A stretch of 64,000 nucleotides of DNA from Leptasterias polaris. Its lineage: Eukaryota > Echinodermata > Asteroidea > Forcipulatida > Asteriidae. The stretch is from the NCBI GenBank assembly GCA_037783415.1, contig JAZGTN010000058.1, positions 4,748,001 to 4,812,000 on the forward strand. The letters run 5' to 3'. Position 1 is the stretch's first letter; every line of letters begins with the position of its first letter. A program made the position numbers and the translations under genes. The notes beneath the pieces were generated by a model. The model was not told the DNA's origin. It did not search any database and saw nothing but the letters and a program-made list of their open reading frames with translations. Shown here one piece after another: positions 34,211 to 46,665 of the stretch.

Positions 34211-34629
34211 TCTGCAAAACAAACCAAAGAAAAGACATAGGGATTAGGAAATCAATAATGCAAGATTACTACTAAAAAGGCTATTGACATACTAATTGCA
34301 ATGCCACGTAATAAATTTCTCATAGCGTTTGTGCATATATGGAAAGGGATGTATTTCCGACACCTAAAGAATCATCACCGGTTTTGGCTGCAAATTCACG
34401 ATAATTACGAAACAGTAATGCACTGAATTTGAATGATTAATAATCTTTAGCATTTATAAGAAACAATTATAGACCAGGTTTTATCGTAATACAATTATAT
34501 TAATCAGAAAGTTTACGTTAAATTAGAGAAACTCACCATCCGATTTTAGCCTTGATGGCGAGCAGGTGAGAGCAGCTTTTCTCGCCGCGCGGTGGCGCAC
34601 TTTCGCTGCAATTTCTTAACACACAATAT
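34211..34629. other. Non-coding stretch before the Helitron Rep frame
   Basis: AT-rich DNA with a short GC-rich block (TTTCTCGCCGCGCGGTGGCG near 34580). I see no confident Helitron 5' terminus and no gene. Confidence 0.5.
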
Positions 34630-36150
34630 TTGTTGGAAATTCAAAAAGTGATGTCATGTGTTTCTATTGCATTGCGTAAAAACTCTAGCAGAATGTACAA
34701 TGATGAAAGAGTAGAAGCAAGAATGATAAATGACAAGGAACATTTGAGAGACATTCTAAAGTCTGATAGTGGATACAAATTTCTGAAACCAATCAGAGGA
34801 ACACCTCCATATTGGCAAGCAACACAGAAAGATGTTTTAGCTATGATAAGACAGTTAGGAATCCCAACTTGGTTTTGCTCATTCTCAGCAGCAGATATGA
34901 GATGGCCTGAAGTTATCAACACAATACTGCGACAGCAAGGTGATTCAAGAGATGTGAATGATTTAGACTGGAATGAGAAATGCAATGTATTGAGAAGTAA
35001 TCCTATTACTGCAGCTAGAATGTTTGACAAACGATTTCATACTTTTTTAAAAGATGTCATTATGTCAAAGGCTGAACCTATTGGAAAAGTGAAGGAATTT
35101 CAACAGAGAGGATCTCCTCATACACATTGTCTTTTCTGGATTGAAAATGCACCTAGATTAGGACATGATCAGGACAAGGATGTTGTTACATTTACTGATA
35201 GATATGTCAGTTGTGAGTTGCCATCTAAGGAAGAAGATAATGAACTTAATGAAATTGTCAGTCGTGTACAGCTTCATAGCCGGAGGCATACAAAGTCATG
35301 TAAGAAAAAAGGTACTGAGTGCAGGTTCAATTTCCCAAGACCACCATCTAAACAGACATTTATTGCACAACCACAGCCAACAGATGATGAAAAAGAGAAT
35401 GATGAAAATGATGATAAAGAAAGTGATGACGCAAAAAAAGTATTGAAGTCACTTTGGGTTGCAATGAAAGATGAAGAAAACCAACACATGACAAGTAGTG
35501 AGTTGTTTGAGCATATTGGTATTACACAACAGGAATTTGAGAAGGCCAACAATGTGTTAAGCAAGAAGACCACTATTGTACTGAAAAGACAACCACAAGA
35601 TGTTTGGGTCAATTTGTACAATCCTCATTTGATAAGATGTTGGAGTGCAAATATGGACATTCAGTATATCTGTGATGTGTATGCTTGTGTGGCTTACATT
35701 GTATCGTATATGTCTAAAGCTGAACGTGAAATGGGTGTTTTGTTGTCACATGCTCAGAGTGAGGCACAGAAAGGTAATTTAGATGCCAAACAGAGTATGA
35801 AGAAACTTGGTTCTGTGTATCTGCATAATCGTGAAGTATCAGCACAAGAAGCAGTGTATCGGGTCTGTGGTTTGAGATTAAAAGAAGGATCTAGAGAAGT
35901 ACAGTTTATACCTGTTGGTGAGAATCCTGTCAGAATGAGTTTACCAATAAGTGTGATTAAAAGCAAATGTGATGGTGATGATAATATATGGATGACGAGT
36001 AGAGTTGATCGGTACCTTGCAAGGCCAGATACTGAGGAATTTGAGTCAATGTGCTTAGGAAAATTCTGTTCAGAATATAGAGTAATATATACAGGCAGCA
36101 ACAAAACCAAAGGAGAAAGTAAAAGAAACGGGTGCCAGTTCATACATTAA
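34630..36150 (+). pseudogene. Helitron Rep (HUH endonuclease) part
   Basis: This 506-residue frame has the Helitron-like N domain ([34 protein letters not shown]), the HUH motif [13 protein letters not shown] (His at about 164 and 166) and the paired-tyrosine motif [11 protein letters not shown] (Tyr 356 and 360). It also has the conserved [13 protein letters not shown] segment. The HUH nuclease nicks one strand and the tyrosines hold the 5' end during rolling-circle transposition. The start at 34630 is the first codon in the open frame; typical proteins have more N-terminal sequence, so it is probably truncated. The frame ends 19 bases after the helicase frame begins at 36132 in another phase, where a single continuous Rep-helicase protein is expected. 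I therefore call a frameshift near 36130-36145. Confidence 0.88.
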
Positions 36151-38759
36151 AGAATCATTTAGGTCATATACAGAAGCGAAGTCGAAGTGATCCAGCAGTC
36201 ATTAGATACCCTAGATTTTCAGTTGTCAAATGTCCAGAGAAATACTATCAGAGTGTCCTTCAATTATTTCTTCCATATCGTGTTGATACACAACTGAAGC
36301 CGTCAAAGTTCGATTTGTATGAAGACTTTTACAACAACGGTTTTGTTCGTTTGAATAATGAGCTGCAGTCTGTCAAGTGCATTGTTGAGAAGAATCGATC
36401 TCTGTATGAGTCTAATGTTGAGGCACTGGATGAAGCAAAACAATTTCTTGAGAAATTTGGTCCACAAGAAGATGCATGGGCTCAGATTTGTCCTGAAACA
36501 GAACAAGAGAGACTTGAATGCCAAAACCAACGTCCTGAATTAATGAATGACTCTGAAGATGAATGTGAAATTCCTGATTTGAAATCTGACAGTAATAAAG
36601 AAGTATTGAGCAACATTGAGCCATATTCAGATATAATATCCAAGCATGAAGCAATTGCATTGTGCAGGTCATTAAATGTAAAGCAGAAACAAGTTTTCTA
36701 TAAAATCAGACAGTGGTGTTTGGACAAGACAAATGGGAAACATATAGAGCCATTTCATGTTTTTGTCACTGGTGGTGCTGGAACAGGAAAGAGTCATTTG
36801 ATCAAATCAATTTATTATGAAGCAACAAGACTGTTTGCCAGAATGATGGAAAATCCCGATGATGTATCTGTATTGCTTACAGCTCCTACTGGTGTTGCAG
36901 CTTTCAATATCAATGGTGCCACTATTCACAGTGCATTCTCAATACCTGTAAATGCTAGACTGCCATACCAGCCACTCGGTGAAGATAAGATCAGTACGCT
37001 TCGGAATAAATTTCAACAGTTACACATTTTAATTATAGATGAAATCTCAATGGTAGATCAAAAATTATTGTGCTACATTCATGGACGTCTACGACAGATA
37101 AAACAAACAAGAGACTATGCTTCATTCGGTAATGTCAGTATAATAGCTGTTGGAGATTTCTATCAGTTGCCACCAGTAAAAGGGAAATCTCTGTACCAAA
37201 GCACACTTCAATGTGATTTGTGGAACGATAACTTCCTGAAAGTAGAACTGACTGAGATAATGAGACTAAAGGAAGATGGACATTTTGCTGAAGTACTGAA
37301 CAGGTTGCGTGTAAGAAAGAAACGGGAAAAGTTATTGCAGGATGACATTACAATGTTGCAATCACGTGAAACTGGAGAAGATTGGAGCGATGCTGTGCAT
37401 ATTTACCCTTGTAACAAGCAAGTTGATGAATATAATTTGAAAACTGTGTTTGCAAAGTGTGTAGATTGTGTGTGTATTTTGGCAAGGGATTTGAAGAAAG
37501 ATGAAAGAAGTGGTAATATGAAACGTGCTGAAATAAAAGGAAAGAAATCCTCATTATCAAAATCATTGTGGCTTGGTATTGGTGCTAGGGTAATGTTAAC
37601 GAGAAATATTGATGTAAGTGATGGACTTGTGAATGGAGCAGTTGGAACTGTTCATCAAATAATTACGTTAGCAGCTCAGTCGTCACCAAGTCGTATTGAA
37701 ATTGATTTTGATAACAAATCTATCGGGGCAAAATTGAAAAGGCAGTCCTCAAATAATCCAGATGTGCATGTAGTACCTATTGAAATGGTAGAAGAAAGTG
37801 TTACTAACCAGTTTGTGCGACATCAGTTCCCTCTCAAGTTGGCATGGGCTTGTACAGTTCACAAGGTTCAGGGACTCAGTACAGACAGAGCAGTTATTTG
37901 TCTTCATCGTATATTTGCTGCAGGACAAGCATATGTTGCTTTGAGTAGAGTCACATCACTTAATGGACTTGTGATTGAAGGATTCAATGAAAAATGTATT
38001 TATTGCAATGGAGAAGTCATGGATGCACTGAGTAAGATGGCCTCATTTATTAATGAAAATAATGACAAGAGCAATAATGAACTTGTAGATGATGATAGTG
38101 ACAGTACAACCATTATGATGCATAATATTCAAGGCTTACAAGTTCATCAAATGGACTTCACATCTAATAATGATATGATGTCATCTGACTTCATTTGTCT
38201 GACTGAAACATGGATTGATAGAGAGCCATGTCATGATCTGGATGTGATTGATTTCAAATGGTATCATCAACGAAGATGTAATTCATATGACAACTCAAGT
38301 TTACTTACCCAAATATTAAAGGAACAGAGTCATGGTGGAGTTGCTGTTTGTGCCAGAAAAGACAGAGTGCTCTCTAGATTGAATATTCCAGTGACAAATC
38401 TTGAATATATTGCATTTCAGGTCATTTCAGAAGTTTGTTTAACCGTTGTTGTTATCTATCGACCACCATCATATGTAATGAGTGATTTTATTGCAGTCCT
38501 GAAACTCTTGCTTGATGAAATAGACAAAGTATCCAACGAATGCATTATTATGGGTGATTTCAATGAAGATATTTTCAAACAATCTTCTTGTGTTGAGAAA
38601 GTGATGCAAGAACATGGTTATAAGCAGTGTGTTACTGAAGCCACTACTGAGAGAGGAACACTAATTGACCATGTTTACATCAAAAACATTGATTCTATCC
38701 AGACCCATGTAGTGCCAACATATTACAGCTATCATGAATCAATTGCAATTAAGTTTTAG
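36132..38759 (+). pseudogene. Helitron helicase (PIF1-like) plus C-terminal endonuclease
   Basis: This 875-residue frame continues the Helitron protein: [20 protein letters not shown] and [14 protein letters not shown], then a PIF1-type SF1B helicase. Walker A is GGAGTGKSH (about 214-222), then [20 protein letters not shown], Walker [22 protein letters not shown], and late motifs [14 protein letters not shown] and [13 protein letters not shown]. From about residue 660 a separate domain follows: [49 protein letters not shown]. This is an endonuclease/exonuclease/phosphatase fold, related to the apurinic-like endonuclease of LINEs. This order marks the EN-bearing Helitrons of animals (Helentrons). 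The frame is open throughout; the only break is at its junction with the Rep frame. The 3' terminus is not resolved. Confidence 0.9.
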
Positions 38760-40470
38760 ATGAAATTCAATGGTTATATCAGTGAGGTGTAAAGTTTGTG
38801 GTTGTATTTAGTGTTATAATGCAATTAAGCAAAATAAATTATATGTTAGGTAACAAATTACAACTTGCTGATTTTTGTTTTTTCTTTTCAGTGACATATA
38901 ATTTGTACAATAGCTGCAAGTCAATGGAGCTGATTAACTCCCTACTCATCAACCAGTTGTACAGGTAAGATACGGTCAAGGAATGTACTGTTTGCTGTAG
39001 TGTTAAGTGAAATTGTTAGACTAAAAAAAGATGTTATTGCACACTTACACCAATACACAACACGCACTGTCATACACAGTGCACGCACTGTCATACACAG
39101 TGCTTGTGAGCCCTGTGGGAAAAAATTCTACAGGCTCATCATATTAGTGGGAGTCATAATCATGATTTCGACATGATACAACAGATGTCTCTAACACAGA
39201 GCATTAGATGTGCCAGGTGATAGCAGGTAAGTTTCATTCTGTAGTTAACAGCTTTATAAATATGTATTTGTGATTGGTCCTTTACCAAGCATGGCTGGTT
39301 GGCCCAGTCGATAGGTGACTTGAATGATAATTTAAAAGTCAGTTTATCACCCAAACAGAGCTTGATTTAGATATCAGACGTTTGTGAAATAAACTTGCAT
39401 TACAGCACCATGTCTGTGCTTGATCAAATAATGCATTGTCACTTAACCAACAGAGACCTGTGATTCACATGTCACTTGCATTATTTATGGCTTTTACAAA
39501 ACAGGGCTGTACGTGAGCGTCAGTATTCAATCAACAATACCAAATTAATATGCACAGTTCACAATTAATAATAGTATGCTGCTATTTGCACAATCAGTAA
39601 ATGTGGCTGATTTATTCACACAAAAATGAATAATGTTATAGAATCAGGTAGTTAAAATGTGTGTTTGTTTTTTGACATAGCTAACACATAAAGCATCAGG
39701 CTGTACCATCAACTGCATGCAGAAAGCAATGGAGCTAAACGACCCCTGACTGCTTGTCAACTATATTGACTGTGCCCACACTGTCTGCTGTTGCTTGAAA
39801 CTGATGGTGTAGAGCACACAAGAAACTGTAATAGGACTACAAGGGATTGTAGCTGGTCACTTTTCCTGGCTGTCACTTATCATCTGCATTGACTGTGTTC
39901 ATTCTGTGTGACTGTCTTCCATTGGATGCTGTTGAGAGCACACTCAATCATGGTGCTACGAACTGATGGAGCTAATTTACTTCCACTTGCTGCTCATCAT
40001 CTGCGTTAGCTGTATTGATACTGTCTGCCTTTCCACCATTGAATGCAGCTTACAGTAGACTCAACCATGGTGCCACGAACTGATGGAGCTAAGCTACCTC
40101 ACTAGCTGTTTGTCATCTGTACTGACTGTCTTCATTCTGTCTGACTTGTCAACATTGGTTGCAGCTGATGATGTATGCACAAGTATACCTAATATGTGCA
40201 CCATAAACTACAATGCCACGTGGCTAGTTAAGCTGCATATCATGTGTATGTGGTGTATTCTCTACGAACAAGTACTTTCAAGAAGGTAACCTTCTGCTCA
40301 TCAGATCATCATCACCTTCATTGACTGAACCCTTATCAACCATTCAAAGAAGTAAGACCACTGAATCATTAATTTGTTATTGTCATATATGAAATAGATA
40401 ACTTTTAGTTTTACACAGAAAGCAATGTGTGAAATTAAAAAGCACTATGCAATGTGTGTGTTTGAGTCCT
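38760..40470. other. Helitron 3' flank and degenerate repeats
   Basis: No gene is seen. CGCACTGTCATACACAGTG occurs twice in tandem at 39063-39102, each copy able to fold because ACTGT and ACAGT are complementary. From about 39715 to 40165 a diverged repeat of roughly 120 bases recurs, marked by GAACTGATGGAGCTAA (39960 and 40078) and CATCTGNNNTGACTGT. Either could belong to the Helitron tail; I cannot fix its 3' end. Confidence 0.5.
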
Positions 40471-40479
40471 GTGGCAGAC

Positions 40480-41432
40480 TAGCCTTTAGTCAAGGCGCAC
40501 CGCGGCACCCCAGCCCAGATACCACGCACGAAAAAAGCCCAGCGCGAGCGGCGAAGCCGCGAAGCGCCTTTACCAACTCGTTTTGCTAAAGTTATTCATG
40601 ACCATGAAATATTTATATTATGCTATTTCTTGTAACCAATCACCGTCAGTTAGATATTGGGCTCTTCTATATATTGAGATCTTTAATACTGCTTCGCAAA
40701 TATTTTTTTAATTTGACAATCGTTAACATAAAGATTCGACAATTGTTTCCTTAAATTTCCAGGAAATTTTTGTCGTTATTTCCAACTAGAAATGCGAGTT
40801 TCTTTCCGTCAAAGTACGAAACAGCCATACCAAAATAAGTCCTCCGGGGATAGTGCACTAGAGCACCCGCGTCCAAACGATCGACAGCACGCTGTATTTG
40901 AATACCTAGCCTGACTGTACACATGTATGTTGACTCTGAAGACTCGAGGAGTTTCCAGTGGCAATTTTCCCGTGCATGTTACTTATGATTTCAGCAGTAT
41001 TTTTCACAAAACACTATGTTTAACTGATAGAGTATTTATTTAGCCTTCATAATTACTTGGGTTTGGAATGATACAACCAAGTATAACCACAAAATATTGA
41101 AGGAAATCGGACACTGTTTCGATAGTCATTCACGGCTCAGCACACACAGCAGCCATTATTCATGGAAGTTAGTGTATCTTGTTATGTGTGCCGTGGACGT
41201 GTGTACAGATCTCCCTGCATTGTTCATGCATCTGTGTAACGCAAGTAATTGTGTCTTCTTATTGGCCAACATCAAAGCGAGCTAATGCAATATTCATACA
41301 TTTCTCCTACCAAAATCGGTAGCAAAAAAACGAGTTGGTAAAGGCGCTTCGCGGCTTCACCGCTCACGCTGGTCTTTTTTCGTGCGTGATAGCCAGGCTG
41401 GGGGTGCCGCGGTGCGCCTTGACTAAAGGCTA
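40480..41432. mobile_element. 953-bp MITE with long TIRs and a 9-bp target duplication
   Basis: Inverted repeats of about 105 bases begin TAGCCTTTAGTCAAGGCGCA at 40480, with the complement ending at 41432. They are nearly perfect over the outer 35 bases and gapped further in, both reaching the CCTTTACCAACTCG segment. GTGGCAGAC directly flanks both sides (40471-40479 and 41433-41441). A 9-bp duplication with long TIRs points to Mutator-like elements; if the ends are one base off, 8 bp would suggest hAT. There is no transposase inside. The TIRs are much more GC-rich than the surroundings. Confidence 0.82.
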
Positions 41433-42299
41433 GTGGCAGACAAATCTGCAATCTCAATATACCTGGGTGTGATGCCTACAACTTTGACATTTTGTTTAAC
41501 AAATTGAGTAATACTTTTAGTTTATTTTCACCTGTTTTCTTTTAAAGAAAAGAATGATGTACATTGTGAAATGCATTTGTACAGGCTCACATCAGTAAAG
41601 AGTTATGTTTGCGAAGTAATTTGCACCACTCTGTTTACCCTTACATTACAAGATGGTACATGAAATGCCTTATGAACCACCTTAAATAACCTTTATCCAT
41701 GTACCTCTACATGGTTCACTTTGAAGCAGTGTGATAAAAATTATTTTATGTTATGAGAAACTTGAGGGCGTAACACTAATACTGATAGCTTTGCATCTAT
41801 ATAAATGCTTCAACTTGTGTTTGCCAATTGATACATTGTTAGCTCATTAATTTATTGTGTGCTCTATCTTTGTTTATCTTTTCTTTTTAGGAAATCAAAT
41901 ACAGGTCGTCCTTCAGACTGTGAATGACACTCTTGTGTTGGTTATTTCAATCAGAGTCTTCAGCAAAGAACATTACACACTGGATTATAGTGCATGATTG
42001 ATGCTCCCTCATGACTTGTACAAGATCACCTACACCCTGCTCACATGTGATTGACTGATGCACAATATTGAAAAGCAGCACAAGATAGTCTGATTGTTTT
42101 ATTTCAGACATATCACTCAGAAAACAATCATACATTTGACATCAAATGTTTTCTTTGCAACAAAGACTTTATTTTTGACAGAAATACACTCACGAGATAA
42201 CATGACACAGAATGAAGTTCATTGTATTAATACCTCTTGAACCCATTCAATCAGTGTTAAGAGATCAGAAGACATTTTAGAGTGCTAACGTGCAGTATC
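41433..42299. other. Non-coding interval
   Basis: AT-rich DNA with no gene that I can support. A tract TTTTCTTTTTAG at about 41880 resembles a splice acceptor but is followed by no sustained coding frame. Confidence 0.5.
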
Positions 42300-42712
42300 C
42301 TGCCACAGACTTCGAGCGGATAAGAGCACCGGACTCAAGCTCTGGTGTTTCTGTTCAGCAGAGTGTGGGTTCGAGTCCCGGTCGTGACACTTAACCATTA
42401 TTGCTTCGTCCTTCGGATCAGACGTAAAGCCGTAGGTCCCGTGTGTTGTGTTATGCATGTAAAAGAACCCAGTGCACTTATCGTAATAAGAAGGGGTTCG
42501 CCCCGGTGTTCCTGGTTTGATCGGCAGCATATTGCGCCACAGCACCTAGTAAACCATTACATTGTGCTATGTAAAGGAATAGGTCTCAAACTTCAAAAAG
42601 TAGCTCCACATATATACCTTGCAGGGAAAATACTGTTGAAGCGCCTTGAACGTCCCTGAGTGACGGATACGAGCGCTATATAAGAAGCCACTATTATTAT
42701 TATTAGTATTGT
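42300..42712 (+). mobile_element. tRNA-derived SINE (Leu-like head)
   Basis: The head (about 42311-42390) reads like a tRNA-Leu with long variable arm: CGAGCGGATAAGAGCACCGG (A-box region), ACTCAAGCTC (anticodon CAA), and GGTTCGAGTCCCGG (B box). A tRNA-unrelated body follows, with AAAAGAACCCAGTGCACTT and GGGGTTCGCCCCGGTG, then GAGCGCTATATAAGAAGCCA and an ATT-repeat tail. The intact B box suggests pol III transcription when young. It is not a functional tRNA: the acceptor arm does not pair and no mature 3' end is seen. Confidence 0.85.
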
Positions 42713-43157
42713 ACACTCTTTGAGAAATGTATTAAAAAAAACAGCTTTCCTGCTTGGAATTTAATAAAGTCACTTTTTTTTGAGAAAGCATCGCGCTATG
42801 AATCCACCTTCCATGAAATGAACCAGGCTTCACAAATTGACCGTTGGTTTTCGAGAATGTTTTGATCTTCATGTAGTTCGTATCACTTTATTTATTAAAA
42901 TGTTTAACTGATGGGACAAAACAACAGGGATACTGACAAATTTGATATACATGTAATTTGTAAAAACAAAACCAACTTTCTGGTGTTGCCGAAAATGGCA
43001 TTCACAAACTCTCTGAAAACACTGTACATGTAGTTCCCACCAGTATCGTTAACCTTGATTACCAGTAATGGTTTTCACTTAACAGCCAAGTCAGTATAGT
43101 TCTGTCCATCATTGAACGAAAACAATAATAAAGCAAAATGTATAACAAGGGAATTAG

Positions 43158-43445
43158 CTACTGCATGTTGTGGTCAAGCGGATGGGAACACTGAATTCTT
43201 GTGTTTGTGATCAGCAGTGTGTCGGTTTGGGCCCCACTTGTGACACTTGACCATTATTGCTTCGTCCCTTGGATGGGACATACAGTACAGCTGTATGTCT
43301 TGTGTTGTGTAATGCACGTACAAGATCACAGCAACGGTTATCATGTCTAAGCATTAAGAGATAGATTTTGCTCCGGTGATCAGAGTGGCTGCTGAAGCAC
43401 CTTGTAAACCATTATAAAAGTCTATATAATGGGTCTCATTTATCA
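43158..43445 (+). mobile_element. Older, degraded copy of the same SINE
   Basis: It repeats the order of the SINE at 42300: GTGGTCAAGCGGATGGGAACAC, GTGACACTTGACCATTATTGC, TCTTGTGTTGTGTAATGCACG, CTCCGGTGATCAG and CCTTGTAAACCATTA. It has many substitutions and has lost the clean B box and tail. Confidence 0.75.
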
Positions 43446-44279
43446 ACAATTTCAAGAAACTGTCAATTGTTGGTAAATACGTGCACTATTTATAATAAAT
43501 ATAATAATAGTGATAATAATGATACTCATAATAATGTAAGTATTCAAATGATTAAAGAAAGGAAATAAAAAAGAGAACAATTGAGAAAACCTGTAGACTT
43601 TATTACCTGATTGCTTGTACTTTGAAATGACTAGAATAAATTATATTTAAACAGAGAAAAATTGTTCACTTGATATTAATAATGTATAAACACTCAAATT
43701 ATTACAAAAAGGAAATACAAAATAAAAGAATTCTCATGCTCTAACAAATAAAAGCAACTTTGCATTGAAATGTACGTACTTAAAATGTATACTGTTGTAA
43801 AGAACAATAGAAAAGTAAGTGAAATAAAGGTAGTCGTTGAAGAAACACAGGCACCCTAAACTGAAGGCAGCTAGGGCTAATAATTAAAATGATAAAAAAC
43901 GACAAAGTGACCTCAAAGTGACCTCGTAAGTACGTTTTACACTGGACAATTCCAATCACTTTGGATAATACGTGTATATCAAGAATAACTTTGTTTTCTT
44001 TCAAAGCCAAAACGGAAATCTAAATGCAAGAAAATAAGGACGAATTATTTTCTACCTTCCGGAATTATTTGGTACACTCCGGTCACTACAAAAAGATACA
44101 CAACTCAGCCACGAGAGGGCGCTATTTAATCAAGACAACAGTAATTGTTTGTGCGTTATTAGTGTATTTATTTATAAAACCCTTTCCACAAGATGATTAT
44201 TTAAAATGTAAAGTTAGAGCGAACGAGGTGACGTTTATTTATTCCATTGGCAATTTACAATAGAAAAAAGACTGCCTTG
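43446..44279. other. Non-coding interval
   Basis: AT-rich DNA with a GAGAGGGCGCTATTT block near 44114. A frame at 44024-44263 is open but has no recognisable domain and spans that repeat-like block, so I leave it unannotated. Confidence 0.5.
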
Positions 44280-44792
44280 AGATTGTATTGATTATGTACG
44301 ATAGATCTGTATCCTTATAAAAGCGATATAAAACTGTACCTTTAATTTAATATAACATGGCGAATGATGACGTCATGATGACGTCAATTATTTTTCGAAT
44401 CAGTTATGACATATCAAGCGTGTTTAAAAAATAATTTAGATTAAAGCATGTTCCGTTAGTAATTTCTGACTTAAATGGGCAACAAATGAAAAAATCATAA
44501 CAAATCGTGTGATGACGTCATCATGACGTCATTACAGGTTTAACAAGAACTTGCCCTTATCTAACGACTTGCCAAGTTTCAACGTGATCAGACCTATACT
44601 TTTGGAGATATACGACTTCAAAAAGTGCACCTTTAATGTCACGTCACGTGACCCCTGTTGACGTAATCAATCTAACACTTCATACATATGTTGGCTGCCT
44701 GACGTTCATCATGTGTATCAATTTTGAAGCGATTACACAAAACTTCGCAACACACATCTTCTCAAAGTGCATTTTGAACAGTTTTCCAACTG

Positions 44793-44806
44793 CCGCTAGA
44801 GGGCGC
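44793..44806 (+). promoter_or_regulatory. CTCF-like motif, copy 1
   Basis: CCGCTAGAGGGCGC agrees with the known vertebrate CTCF core CCASYAGRKGGCRS at 13 of 14 positions. CTCF recognition is well conserved in bilaterian animals; binding here is inference. Confidence 0.4.
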
Positions 44807-45892
44807 TCTTGTATATCGTGACGTCATCGGTATTTTTTTTTAACTGCACACCCATGCCGGACACTAACATCGTTGAAAGCATTTTCATAACATTTAGCAC
44901 TTTTGAATTACGAAGGCACTTCCGGTTTCGACCGGAAGTAGAGGTCGCGTGAGGTCACGCACACTGAATAAAATGAAGCCCTAATTTATCCCTACCCAAT
45001 CCCACAAACAGAAACCTACGGTCTCTTGTGGCTGATTTGATACAGATTTTCAAATAGTTAAAATATAAACCTTTAAGATGACGTCACGTGACAGCTGATG
45101 ACGTCATCATGACGAATTTGTTTTAGGACCTTCCTTGCACCAATGCCTTTCATCACTGAAAGTTTCATTGCAATTGCTCTTTAGGAACTATGCAAAGGGC
45201 CGCTTAGAACGAATTGTGCGTTATTTCAATGACTTCCGGGAGTCTGAAACAGACAAATAATAAAACAACTAGACTTATTTGCATTTGTGAACAAATGCAG
45301 AGCTGTTTCGCTAATAATATTTTCAAATTACTCAAGTGAATATGAAAGGTTGTAGTGTGTACATAATCAAGTTAATATTACAATATTTTATGCCTTGTGA
45401 GATCGAATTCATTGTCTATATATCTTGTAAAACTGTACCTTTAAGGTAATATAACCTGACAAATGATGACGTCATGATGACGTCAATTATTTTTCGAATC
45501 AGTTATGACATATCAAGCCTGATAAAAAAAGAATTTAGATTAAAGCATGTTCCGTTAGTAATTTCTGACTTAAAGGGGTAAAAAATGAACAAAATCATTA
45601 CAAATCGTGTGATGACGTCATCATGACGTCATTACCAGTTTAACAGGAACTTGCCATTATCTAACGACTTGCCAAGTTTCAACGTGATCCGACCTATACT
45701 TTTGGAGATATACGACTTCAAAAAGTGCACCTTTAATGTCACGTCACGTGACCCCTGATGACGTAATCAATCTACAACTTCACACATATGTTGGCTGCCT
45801 GACGTTCATCATGTGTATCAATTTTGAAGCGATTACAACAAACTTCGCAACACACATCTTCTCAAAGTGCATTTTGGACAGTTTTCCAACTG

Positions 45893-45906
45893 CCGCTAGA
45901 GGGCGC
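45893..45906 (+). promoter_or_regulatory. CTCF-like motif, copy 2
   Basis: The same 14-mer, CCGCTAGAGGGCGC, exactly 1100 bases after the first. Confidence 0.4.
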
Positions 45907-46394
45907 TCTTGTGTATCGTGACGTCATCGGTATTTGTTTTTAACTGCACACCCTTGCCGGACACTAACATCGTTGAAAGCATTTTCATAACATTTAGCAC
46001 TTTTGAATTACAAGGCACTTCCGGTTTTGACTGGTTTCGACCGGAAGTAGAGGTCACATGAGGTCACGCACACTGAATAAAATGAAGCTCTAATTAATCC
46101 CTACCCAATCCTGTAAACAGAATTCTACGGTCTCTTGTGGCTGATTTGATACGGATTTTCAAATATTTAAATTATAAACCTTTAAGATGACGTCACGTGA
46201 CAGGTGATGACGTCATCATGACGAATTTGTTTTAGGACCTTCCTTGCACCAATGCCTTTCATCACTGAAAGTTTCATTGCAATTGCTCTATAGGAACTAT
46301 GCAAAAAGCCGCTTAGAACGAATTGTGCGTTATTTCAATGACTTCCGGAAGTCTGAAACAGACAAATTAAAAAAAAATAAATAAAAAAAAAAAA

Positions 46395-46665
46395 TCTAAC
46401 AAAAGCAATAGCTGTTTCGCTGCGCTTGCCGCGAAACAGCTAATAAAAACTTTCACAAAAACAATAGCTGTTTCGCTGCGCTTGCTGCGAAACAGCTAAA
46501 AACTCTAACAAAAACAATAGCTGTTTCGCTGCGCTTGCCGCGAAACAGCTAATAAAAACTAACACAAAAACAATAGCTGTTTCGCTGCGCTTGCTGCGAA
46601 ACAGCTAACAAAAACTAACACAAAAACAATAGCTGTTTCGCTGCGCTTGCTGCGAAACAGCTAAC
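46395..46665. repeat. Hairpin array 1: five AGCTGTTTCGC palindromes
   Basis: Five units contain AGCTGTTTCGC, then TGCGCTTGC, then (C/T)GCGAAACAGCT. Each is a near-perfect inverted repeat of about 33 bases, separated by AATAAAAACTNNCACAAAAACAAT-type A-rich linkers. Array and linkers differ from the flanking 1.1-kb units. A lone half, AAAGCTGTTTCGC, begins the next unit near 46690. Confidence 0.9.

Noticed and set aside
36090..36150. Programmed ribosomal frameshift in the Helitron
   Set aside because: No canonical slippery heptamer or following stem is evident; a simple indel explains it better unless other copies share it.
42311..42390. Functional tRNA-Leu gene
   Set aside because: Boxes A and B are present but the acceptor stem does not pair and the sequence continues into a SINE body and ATT tail.
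46395..46665. CRISPR-like array
   Set aside because: Repeats are hairpins with A-rich linkers that are nearly identical, not unique spacers, and the DNA is clearly animal nuclear.
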